Origin: Wyeomyia smithii | Taxonomy: Eukaryota; Arthropoda; Insecta; Diptera; Culicidae | Length of the DNA stretch: 64,000 bases | Reading direction: 5' to 3' | NCBI RefSeq assembly: GCF_029784165.1 | Contig: NC_073694.1 | Span: 163,692,342 to 163,756,341 of the forward strand | In this document: positions 23,238 through 32,792 of the stretch, piece after piece | Numbering within the stretch: the first letter of the stretch is position 1 | How the letters are laid out: each line of letters opens with the position of its first letter | Program-made: the position numbers and the translations under genes | Notes under the pieces: generated by a model | What the model was told of the DNA's origin: nothing | Seen by the model: only the letters and a program-made list of their open reading frames with translations | Database searches by the model: none

Positions 23238-23630
23238 TACAGTCCCTCTACAATTATGGGTCAGTCAACGTGTGGTCTGAATGTTCAAAAATGGATATAA
23301 AATCGCAAATATTATCAACTACGAATGTTTTACTATCTATCTCTGTGTTCTGATGTGTACTTTCGATCAACAATTAGTTTCACTGCAGTTGATGCGTGTC
23401 AATCGGTTGGGAAGAAAAATATCACTTACATGGCAAAAGACACAATTATGGGTCACTTTTGGCATGCAACATCATTTAGTCTATAATATCGTCAAAATAC
23501 ATAATGCAAGTTATTTTATTGTTGTAAAAGCTGGATAATAAGTTATTTTATTCAGTCTTGATGCATTATCACGTAAAAGTAATAACAATAGTCAAAATAT
23601 GGACTGACCCACAATTGTGCACCATTACTA
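23238..23630. mobile_element. 393-bp Tc1/mariner-type MITE nested in the mariner remnant
   Basis: The left end TACAGTCCCTCTACAATTAT and the right end, complement of TAGTAATGGTGCACAATTGT, are both followed inward by GGGTCAGTC. Both ends carry TA at the border. The ~29-bp termini agree at about 20 positions. GGGTCA.T words repeat inside (near 23450). It sits between the two halves of a mariner transposase remnant. Confidence 0.55.
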
Positions 23631-24744
23631 CAGTTATGGGTCACTTCACTTATCGCACCGAGCACAGTTATAATTTTTAGGGACATTTTCAACTTTAAAT
23701 CATTTTAATCGTACACGAAAAGTTGGATGGTGCGAAACCAGTACAAAATTGTGCGTTTTAGCGCAATTGTCGATGTAGTTTGGAACCAGTACAATGATTG
23801 CGTGTTGGGCATAACGCAATTACTGCTCTAGCGTTTTTTCAATGTATTTGGCAGCTCCAAACTAATACACCTAAAAAGTTTCAACTGGTATCAAGCAGCA
23901 TTGCAAAGCGAGCGCGAAGCAAAACCTTTCTCCTCCTTTCTGCTTGAGAACGAGACATATGCTACGCTGTCTCGCTCATTTCGTAAAGCGACGATAGTCA
24001 TCGCCTTGCGCGTCACAGTCCGAACCGAAAGAGAAGTGAAAGAGCAACCTGCAAATTATATGTGACGTGTCTATTCTCGTCGCACGTACATAGAAATTCT
24101 ATGAGCGAGAGAGAAATTTCTCTCGTCGCTTGAGAAAAAAGCGCGTGCACAGGATGACAAATAATAATTATTCACAATTTACAAATGCTGCCATAAAAAA
24201 TCAGCAACGCTTTTGTGGCTTTGTGGAATGGAGGGTTTTCGGTGAAGCTAGCGTTTATTACAAAATGTTGTGAACAGAATTTTGCTTCGTTATTTTTTGC
24301 AAATCATTCAATGGTACTTTTAAATGATCAAAACCATCGAGATAAATTGATCGAGTATTATAGCTATATAAATCTAGTGAGTTCACAAGTTGTTGTTCGC
24401 TGCTTGCACTGCTCCATGAGTAGCAGTCACTAATACATTCGATGTGGAAATAAAGTGTCAGTATATGATACATATTCTGATTTTTATCTATGTCAATGTA
24501 TTCGCAGTACAACAGCTGATTTATCATTTTCACACATTTATTGTGCGGTTTTAGTGCAAAATTTGTACGAATCGGGAAGTACAATGATTGCACAACCCGA
24601 TCAGAAGAGCGTAACTAAAAAATTACAAAACTCTATCAACGCGAGATATAAATAACATATTTTGATACAATTTTGTATTTTTATAATAACAAAACCTGAA
24701 ATGAAGTAGTTCTGAAACGAAAAGTAGTTTGGAGGGCAGTTAAC
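23631..24744. other. Unassigned stretch between mariner remnants
   Basis: Bases 23900-24130 are GC-richer, with a short palindromic part near 24100-24130 (GAGCGAGAGAGAAATTTCTC). No gene is recognised. The frames at 24215-24433 plus and 24258-24593 minus overlap in opposite senses and look fortuitous. Confidence 0.4.
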
Positions 24745-25080
24745 GAGCGAGCCCAGCCTCTACTGGTTTTTATCGTCAAAGGCGTCAAAGTAAATGCTGT
24801 TTATTATAAAACGGAAGTTTTGGAGAAAATTGTTGCCACGAGTTTCGAAATTTAGGGGATTATTTGACAGATTTTCGGAATGAATAAATGGCTGCCAAGC
24901 TCCCCAGATCAGAACCCAATGAAATTTTTTGACTGGTCCTACATGATGTCGAAGCTTGCTAATTACAAGATCTCCAACTTAGAACAGTTATCGAGAAAAG
25001 TTGGGATGATATAACTATTAAATCCGTGCGAGTTTGAAGTTGCTGAAGCTAACTAAGACCGGTGTTAAATCTTGCTGTAG
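24745..25080 (+). pseudogene. Mariner-type transposase remnant, C-terminal part
   Basis: The plus strand reads GVKVNAVYYKTEVLEKI (about 24781-24832), then a degraded SPDQNPM (the mariner SPDLNP/PDLNPLD region, about 24900-24925). SNLEQL and EKSWDDITIKSVR follow (about 24975-25035). These are the segments around the last catalytic Asp/Glu and the tail of mariner-family enzymes. Several frameshifts and stops are present. It probably belonged with 22975-23210. Confidence 0.6.
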
Positions 25081-25175
25081 ATGCTTATTATAAGTACTCT
25101 CAATATGGAAATTGTATCCGAATTAATTGAACATGGTTTACTGTTAAAGTCTCTGGCACCGCAGTGGTTAGATTA

Positions 25176-27109
25176 TAGGGTAACGGACCCATAAATCGCC
25201 ACTTTTATTAAAGACAAGCAAGTTGAACGTGATCCATTTCAATCTGTTACTTCGACAATGTACAGTATTTACTGTATACTACTCAATAAACATTGCGTTA
25301 CATATTCGGGTTGCACCACAGCCAAAATAACTTATCTAGTCATGTTAAATAGAAATTTTCTGATGGGTGCTCAAGCCCCTAAATTCGCCACCCGAAATCC
25401 TAATTTCGCCAACCCAAAGACCCATTTTTCGCCACCTTCGAAACAGGACGGAAATGCAAATAATACTCGATCGTTAAGCTATTTGAAAAAATTCTGTTGC
25501 TGCCTAAATGTTATAAGACAGCTGTAGAATGAAACTAATCAATGATGTTATGCAATAGACTGGTCAGCAATGAGAAGCATTTATTTTATTTTACATTAGC
25601 TGAGTATCAAGCTTTACTCGGAATTCAATATATGGTGGTTTTGAAAATATTCTATTTTATGTTGAACTTATATTTTCAAACACATTTTGTCAGTCAGGGG
25701 GCAATTTGTATAAAACTTTACAACAAGATAATTTATAGAACACGCCGTTTCATGTCTTTTAATTTATTGTGTGTACAAAATGTAAAAAAATGTACAAATG
25801 TAACAAAAATATGTGACGCAAGGAAATTTTTCAAGAACATTAGTTTTTCTTTGGAACTACACGTCTTACTTTTGCCAATGTTGTCTTTTTTTCTTGCTTC
25901 TCTTTCTTCCTTTGTTCTTTCTTCTTCGCTTGCTCTTTTTTCTTCAAATCCTTTTCGAGTTTGCGTTCTTCTCGAATTCGCTTCCTGTCTTCCTTCTCTT
26001 ATTCGAGACGTCTCTTCTCCACCTCCTTCTGAGAATATTCATGAACAAATTCATCTGATGTTAAAACGTGATACCGTTTGGACCTGTATTCCCTTTTGTT
26101 TTCTCTTTGAAGAGTGGGCGGCATCTTCAAGTAATCTTTTAATACCTGATTGAGTGGGTCAGGGCGCTGTTTTGGGGCATTTTGGCATAAAGCACTGATT
26201 CCTTAGCAGTCAATGAATTTGCCTCATGTTGTGTTCCACAGACGCCGCTTACAGGTAGCTCAGTTATGTCTGCTTGAATTTCCATTGCATCAAAAACCAT
26301 TGTGCTGCCTTCACCCTCTAGGTTACTTCTCTCGATTGCTTCGACTGCCTCTGGCATTGTCTCTCTCAGAACCTGAAAGATAGTAAAGAGTGCTTTTTCG
26401 TCTGGGTTGTCGAAAATGACGAAATCACTCTTGAACTTTTTTATTTTTGACGTTCCGACCACAGAAACACATTGCTCCAAAGCCTTTTTGGCTTTGTGAT
26501 AATCATCCATAGTGAGTGAAACATTTTCATTTGCCGATGTGTCACTAAAGAGTATTTCACCTTGTTCCTCATTATCTGCTGACGTTGCCATGCACTTGGA
26601 AAAATCAATTACATTCTAACCTCATGGGTACAGTCCTAAAGCTCTAAAACACTGTATGAAAGTTCATCTGGCGAATTTAGGGTCGAGCGCATAATATGGG
26701 ATCAAAATTTCGCCAGTTATATTTGGGTATAAAATTACAGTAGTTTCATGAAATTTGAATTATATGAACATGAAAACCAAGCAATAACAGTGTAATTAAA
26801 AGTACTTTCACAAAGTTTTCAATAAACTGAATGTTTTATGGCAACTTTTCCACTAAGTTTTTTTTGCCATCTGTTATGGTTTGGCAGAAAATTTTGCTCT
26901 TTACATGACAACGTTATTTCGATCATAATTTTAGAAGACATTTTGTAATAATAAAATATTTTTGTTAGTGCGTTCAAGCACAGAAAACATTGCCAATTTT
27001 TATAGTATTGAATATAATCATGAGCCGTAACTACATCAAGTTTAAATTTAACAAGATTCACTGATTGGCGAAAAATGGGGGGCTGGCGATTTTTGGGGTT
27101 CTTACCCTA
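25176..27109. mobile_element. Pogo/Tigger-type DNA transposon, internally deleted, TA duplication
   Basis: The element 25178-27107 (1930 bp) starts GGGTAACGGACCC. Its right end is the complement of GGGTAAGAACCCC. TA flanks both ends. Inward, both termini carry AAATCGCCA and further TTCGCCA words (left at 25195, 25385, 25415; right near 26670, 26705, 27065, 27088). The minus strand holds the C-terminal part of a pogo-like transposase, but the helix-turn-helix and most of the DDE domain are missing. Confidence 0.75.
25838..26591 (-). pseudogene. C-terminal remnant of a pogo/Tigger-like transposase
   Basis: A 150-codon open frame (26591-26139) contains ALEQCVSVVGTSKIKKFKSDF. The same block, LEQCASVVGQHRIKKFISGF, occurs in the second pogo-like remnant near 45600, where it follows a recognisable DDE domain. 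After a stop and frameshift near 26139, the minus strand continues to about 25838 in a basic Glu/Lys/Arg-rich run (RASEEERTKEEREARKKRQ), typical of the tail of these transposases. The catalytic domain is absent, so no enzyme is made. Whether the 150-codon frame is still translated cannot be told. Confidence 0.65.
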
Positions 27110-28330
27110 CACGACATCGGCTACCTGAGTTGCATACCACGACGTTGTGCAGCTGTGTTCACAAAATATCGGAAAGGCTTTTTACCATATCTATATTGCT
27201 GGTCTATCTAATACCCGTATAAAAATGGCTGATCGATTTTGTAAGAGTTGTTTTCAATCGTTTCGCGACGCGAGATTATTCATGGTAACTACTGAAAATC
27301 AATTTATTAAAAAAAAGCCTCACCAGATTTTTTGTCAAAAGTTAGAAAATTTTGATTTTTCAACATATAAGTAATCGTATTTCAATCGACGATAATAGCT
27401 TTTCAGCCATACATTTTTGATTTTCTAAAACTTAAACCCGTATCACAACATCACATTTGTTCTCAAAATCTGCATTCCGCAAAGTTAGTTTTGCAGATTG
27501 CTGTATTCATATACGGATGGAGTTTCAAACAACTGCTTCATAATCGCGTCATACCGTTACCTCGAAGGGTTAGCGAGCTGGTGCAGTGTAAATTCAGCCA
27601 AATCTTTGCATCCGTTGAGAACATTTATGTATCATGCGCAACACCCCGGAATGCACCGTCTCAGCGTACATAAGGAAATGGAATTTGTGCAGCTTGTATT
27701 GGTTTGATTATTTTGTGTTTATTTTTTCGCTGCTCTCGAAGTAGGCACGAACCTCGGAGAACATAAACAATACCCATGTCTGATCGCAGGACGGACATAC
27801 CAAGTAATGGCCGCACAAAGTCTAGGTCAATGTCAAAGAGTGAACATTTTGAAAGCTCGCCTGGGCTATTTACGCTACATACTATCGTGGCTCTCCTTTG
27901 TGCCGATTGGTTGTTCAGCATGGGTTTTACCCAAAGCGTCAGACTTCAGCAGAGCTTTGACTTATTTATCGCTCAGTATATTTTACCATGAACGGTGCCT
28001 TCGAGAAAGCTTTTAATGCGGTCATGTCATGCGTCGTGCGAAATGGTGAAAATTTACTTACGATCTCTTACGAAAATTTACTTACTATGCACCATAATCA
28101 ACTCATCGATTGTGAGTTGTGCTTGATTATGGTGCACAGTAAAAATAGTTTTAAAAAACGTATTGCATAAATAGTTCACTATTCTTGTTTTTCTTTGTGG
28201 AAGGTGGCACCCTTCTTAAACAAAACACCACATTTGGTGTAGCCTCACCTGATCAGCTCAATGATGTAGTTCTGCGTGTCGGCTGTTACAAATGTTGTAC
28301 CCAATAAATGATAGCATATAATGAATTAAT
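27110..28330. other. Unassigned stretch with one hairpin
   Basis: Several 60-90 codon frames overlap in different phases (27491-28170) without a recognisable product. The sequence CGAAAATTTACTTAC is directly repeated near 28043 and 28070, just left of the hairpin at 28088-28136. Confidence 0.4.
28088..28136. repeat. Hairpin-forming inverted repeat
   Basis: TGCACCATAATCAA (28088-28101) is the exact complement of TTGATTATGGTGCA (28123-28136). A further inner stem CTCA/TGAG is at 28102-28116. A transcript would fold into an interrupted ~18-bp stem. Confidence 0.75.
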
Positions 28331-28441
28331 AACTAGTTTGAATAAAAGTTGATAACATTGAAGATATGCAAGCTCCGGTTGAACAACAACAAAAAAAAAT
28401 CTTCCGTTTGCTTGAAAACACCACCACTAGAGCACTGCCTA

Positions 28442-28786
28442 CTACTGCCGACGCCCGGCTCTGGTGACCTGATTTCGTTCGGCTTGTTCTTTCTCGCGAA
28501 GTTCTTTGATCGCTCCGACACTACCCCACATAACCTTGGCCGTCACCTGAGTAGCACCGGTACCGGAACCCGGCCCTTGGGGTGCGCCACCGCCACCACC
28601 ACCGACTGTGGCTTCATTGTTTCTACCGTTGCTGGCATTCCGGGTTCGCACAGGATGCTCAGCTGGGGTCCTAGCGGAACTGGCTCGGCTGCCACGAGTT
28701 CCGTGAGCGTTAGCCGCGTACGTTGCGTTTACATAGTTGTTATTCTGATCCTTTTCGCGTTCACAATTCTTGCACTGGTAAGACAT
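28442..28786 (-). CDS. Small unidentified protein, or first coding exon of a larger gene
   Basis: The minus-strand ATG at 28786 opens 114 codons ending in TAG. The product starts MSYQCKNCEREKDQ (a CxxC pair), passes through an Ala/Ser/Arg-rich part and a GGGGGG run, and ends with a charged segment, VGAIKELREKEQAERNQ. AATCAG|GTCACC near 28465 could be a splice donor, in which case the last eight residues are intronic. A TTTGCTGCAG acceptor-like sequence precedes the ATG. I do not recognise the family. The low AT content and amino-acid bias favour a host exon. Confidence 0.4.
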   Translation of the reverse strand: MSYQCKNCEREKDQNNNYVNATYAANAHGTRGSRASSARTPAEHPVRTRNASNGRNNEATVGGGGGGAPQGPGSGTGATQVTAKVMWGSVGAIKELREKEQAERNQVTRAGRRQ

Positions 28787-28798
28787 TTTCTGCAGCAA

Positions 28799-29149
28799 AC
28801 TTCGGAATGATTGAGCTCACAGTCTTATGCAACACACCACCGCCGCGTATGTGATGCTATTGGCAGAATATCGCGATCGGTTTTTTCGAGTTTCGTCTCC
28901 CAGATGCAAGTGCGCATTCAAGTCGTGTGAACCCAAAAATGCTGCATGAACCACTACCACAACAGTAACACTATATATACTCGACGTCGTCGTTGTCGTC
29001 GTCGTCGTTGTTGTTCGGCGCGATCAGCAGTTTTTTCCAGTTTATTTGTTGCGAAGGGAGCGTCTTAAGCTGGAAAGTAATATCAGCAAGGAGCACCAAA
29101 ACCTTCCTCTGGTCACAAAAAAAAACAACAATAAACTATCTTCAACAAC
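28799..29149. promoter_or_regulatory. Possible divergent promoter region with TATA motif
   Basis: This gap separates a minus-strand ORF (start 28786) from a plus-strand ATG (29150). It contains CTATATATAC at about 28971-28980 followed by a (CGT)n-like run (28984-29010) and GCGCGATCAGCAG (29020-29032). The layout suits a TATA-containing plus-strand promoter with initiation near TCAG, but TATA-to-TCAG spacing is about 50 bp, longer than usual. Confidence 0.3.
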
Positions 29150-29579
29150 CATGTACCGAATCAGAATTTCGCAGCCTGTTGTCCGCCAGGCGGATCTATC
29201 GGGTTGTGAGAGTGTGCTCGGCTCCGGGTTCTCATTCGCGATCTCGTGCGATCGCGATGCAGACAGGTGTGCGTCCGTCTTCTCCTTGCTTGCGGTTGCT
29301 CTTGGAATCACCTGTTTGATCGTTCAATGCTTTGTTCGCCTATGTAGGCATATTCGTACTTACGTATACTTACCACACAACTCTGCAAAGACTGTGACGC
29401 GGTGGTATGCGTTTGACCAAGATTACGCGACTGGTGGGTCGTTGAACTTTGGCACTACTTTGGGGAAAGCTTTTCCAATGTGTGCCTCTCTTCTGCTTTC
29501 TGTGCTGCAAGCAATGTTTACGCTGCTGCCAAGAGTCAAAACAAATCGATTCTCACTGGGAAAAAGCTTTCGTTGCTAA
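29150..29579 (+). CDS. Unidentified ORF with possible first exon
   Basis: The ATG at 29150 has a good context (CAACCATG) and starts MYRIRISQPVVRQADLSG. The frame stays open to 29579, but a donor-like ACAG|GTGTGC near 29265 could end a short first exon. Beyond it the frame includes a hydrophobic stretch (SLLAVALGITCLIVQCFV). The function is unknown. Its position opposite the minus-strand ORF and downstream of a TATA motif is the main support. Confidence 0.3.
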
Positions 29580-29929
29580 CTCGGCAGGGTTGAATCACAA
29601 CAGTGCTGTTGAATATAGTAAAGCTGAAGATTTCTTTGTAGTTTCAGTAATTTGTTTTTCTACTCTATTTATTCACTTCTGTTCGAGCGTCTTGATAGAA
29701 TATTTTCACTACACATTACACTTTTTATCTATTTCTCTATTACAGATTTGAATTTTCAGAACAGCTAGAGTTATTCATAATGGGTTAGTATGGTTTAGGC
29801 TGTGCGAGTTTTAACTATCCGCACAATCAGTGTTTACATTTAGCATAGGCTTGACAAGTTAAGATCCTGTGTATTTGTACTCTGAATCTTAGTCTCTCAA
29901 GCGTCATTTAAGTCAGTTTATTAACTTTC
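29580..29929. other. Unassigned stretch
   Basis: No gene or repeat boundary is visible. Confidence 0.4.
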
Positions 29930-30640
29930 GTAGAAATCTTGTTCAATCTTTATTTACCGCTTCTCAGTTCTCTTAACTGAGTCGTACGCCGTCTGAAAAT
30001 CTGCAAATACATCATGAATCTGTATGTTGTCTTCCCAGAATTCATGTGGTATTTTTCACAGAGTTCACATTTGATTTGTAGTGGAGTGACTCTCTCGAAA
30101 GCCAGCTTGGTCTTTACTAACAGAGAACTCCGTTGATGACCTCAACCCGAAAAAAAAGAGTAGAAAAGAGCACTTTGTAATCAGAATTGAATAACATAAT
30201 GCTTCAATCAGTACAACAATCATTATTTTAGGACAAATGAGACACTGCAATTATTTCTTCGGCATTTCTTCATTAAACCAGATCCAGGTCTTCCATTTTT
30301 TTCTGCTTTCCATTAGCTGTTTTACCCGCCTCCTGTGTTGGCTACACAGCTTGAAAAAGCAACAGTCGGTTAGCCAGCGAGTATCCTTCTGACGCGTTGA
30401 ATCACCGCCACGGTGGGCATGCGACTCCTGACCTGGTTCTTCTTGTCTGTCAGTCCGCATCAAACCAGTTGGTACACTGACTTCCTGCTACACTCGTCAT
30501 ACCTATTTCTTTCTTGCAAATTATCGATCTGAAGAAGGATTCATCATTTGAATGTCTCTCGGTGTGCTTCCGAACAGGCATTCCCCTGGCCATGGTAAGG
30601 TTTATCAATCTTATGCCGTAATCATTTGTCAACATATGAA
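29930..30640 (-). pseudogene. Degraded RTE-like non-LTR retrotransposon fragment
   Basis: On the minus strand, 30635-30560 reads NDYGIRLINLTMARGMPV, matching the endonuclease segment of RTE-type ORFs (N.NG.RL.NFA.SRG). Nearer the 3' side, about 30115-29990, is DQAGFRESHSTTNQM and then DVFADFQTAYDSVKRTE. This is the RT fingers/palm segment with the first catalytic Asp of the F(V/I)DFK.AYDS pattern. The endonuclease end and much of the RT are deleted, and stops are frequent. Confidence 0.7.
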
Positions 30641-30707
30641 TGATATGTCACCCAGTGTTGCACAATCGTCCAGAAACCGAACTTAGAGAGAATTTGAATG
30701 TATAGTT

Positions 30708-31904
30708 CGATAGTAATATTCGAGAGAATTATTTTCTTCTACAAAGTTGTTACATATGGTGAAGCGCCTGATTTTTATATTATTAAAATTTTATCTTTTG
30801 TAGATAGAGAGATTGTTTGCTCTGTTGTAGCGTTGTAGTCCAGATTATATTAGGCAACTTCGCAGAAAAAGTTTAATTCTATCTTTAAGAATAACCGAAA
30901 AGACATTTTTCTACTTGACCGCTTTGAATTCAATTTTCACATCAAAACTGTCTTCGGGCGAGTTCTAGAGTTTTCAAAGACGAACATTTGGAAAAGTTGA
31001 AATCATAAATATCTCAATCCTATTCAAAGTTATTGATGTTTTTTATTAAAATGCTTTTTATAAAAATTTGTTTGTCGGTTTTTTCTGGGGCCAACAAAAA
31101 AAAATCTCTTGGACTCATTTTGAACAGAACCTAAACCTATTGGGAAAAAATCGAAAAAAAAAATTATTTTTCTTCTTCTGCTTCTGGTCGGAACTGGCAG
31201 TTGTCAGCTCCATTTGTTTTGGCCCAGTATCTTTGACTATATGGCCAAAAATTCATTTTTTAATTTATTTTTCATTTTTGAGTGAAATAAATTTGAACAT
31301 ATGATAAAATTTATAATTTTACATTTTCCGAAAATCTGCGTACTTTTACATATGATTTCTCGGTATTTTTTAAACTAGAAATAACTATCTTTTATTTGAA
31401 ACAAACAGATCAAGAATCGTTCAACTCATTCGACAGTTATAAATTTTTAAAATAAAATAAATCGAAAAAACATTTTTATAGTCACCCTCTATTAGTACGG
31501 CTGTTTTCAGATTGAATTTACTCAAATATGCAAAAGTAATATATTTTTACAATTTTCTCCATATGTGCAATCAAATGTGCCCTTCCAAACAAGTCCAAGA
31601 GATATCTTTTATGGGCCAAACATAAAAAAGAACGACAAACAAATGGAAAGGGCGTTTTTTGATGAACAACGTCAATATGAATATGAATACAGATAATAAA
31701 GATTCCACCATTGCAAAATATTAGTTTTAATGTGAAAATTTAAATAAAAAAGTTAGAGTTTTTTTTTTTCAATATAAATCGATAATTTTTAAAGATAGCA
31801 AAAGTTAGACTTCTGATTTCATCGAAAGTTTGACATTATAATAAGCGCTTCACCGTATGAAACAACTTTGTAGAAGCAAGTTTTTCTCTAGAATATTGAT
31901 AGCG
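30708..31904. mobile_element. Foldback/TIR element of about 1.2 kb, unclassified
   Basis: About 60 bp at 30708-30767 are inverted at 31845-31904 with roughly 75% identity. Shared words are CTACAAAGTTGTT and GGTGAAGCGC. The similarity weakens inward but AAA.TTTTA.CTTTTG.A.AT-type words continue. No exact flanking duplication was found. The interior is AT-rich and non-coding. Confidence 0.55.
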
Positions 31905-32792
31905 AGCTCTTACTCCAACTTTCCCCCTAGATTCGAACTATTGTGGACTGGATGAGAAAATTCGTTCAACCTGTGCAAAAGTATCTCTAATAACAATTTC
32001 CACATCGTGTTTTGGACTCTCGTCATAGACCCGTTTGATCCTATCGCAGAGCTCGTCCTTGATGATGCCAATTTTATCATTTGTCGGTGTATATTTATTG
32101 ATTAAGATGTAGTTGAAGAATTTGCCTTTCAGTCCTCATCCACAAACATGGTCAGCACCAGACAACTTATGAAAAACCGGTGCCACGTTTTACTGTTATG
32201 CCGCAACTGTAGTAAATGTGGTACACTAGAATGGGGTGGGGTGAAGTTGATCACCTGAAAATTCTTGATAAATAATACTGATCAAAAGATACTGATCTGA
32301 CTTACTCTACACTAGGTGATATTTACGTGTCCTGAAATACTACTTTTGCTAGATTCACGTACCTGTCAAAGTTAACCCTTGCATACACGGTGCAATTTTA
32401 CATATTTTCGAAAAAATCCTTTAACTTAATAAATACTCAATCAAATTTGGTAGTTTTTGACCTTCTGCAGCAAACCGAATTAAAATCGATCTAACGATAA
32501 TTAAATGAGAACAAATTAGGAAACTTCAACTCGTGTGTTAGAATGAATAATTTTTAACCTGAAATATCGTTATTTACATTCCTAAAATAGCTGTGACTGA
32601 TATTTTTCAATTCATAAATCGTCATTTATCATAAATATATCGAATAATAGCGCATTTCCAATAGATTGAATGGATTTGTTTCCTGGAAAACTGAAGTGAT
32701 TCACACGATCTCAATGTTAATACTTTTTCGTAAACTTGTATCATTTAAGTGCTGATTTTACCCGACCCTTGAACGATGATTTTTTTCTGTGC
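31905..32792. other. Unassigned stretch left of the tandem duplication
   Basis: AT-rich sequence without a recognised gene, repeat boundary or long open frame. Confidence 0.4.

Noticed and set aside
25542..26153. 203-codon plus-strand frame rich in Leu/Ser/Phe
   Set aside because: It is the antisense of the Glu/Lys/Arg-rich tail of the pogo-like transposase remnant.
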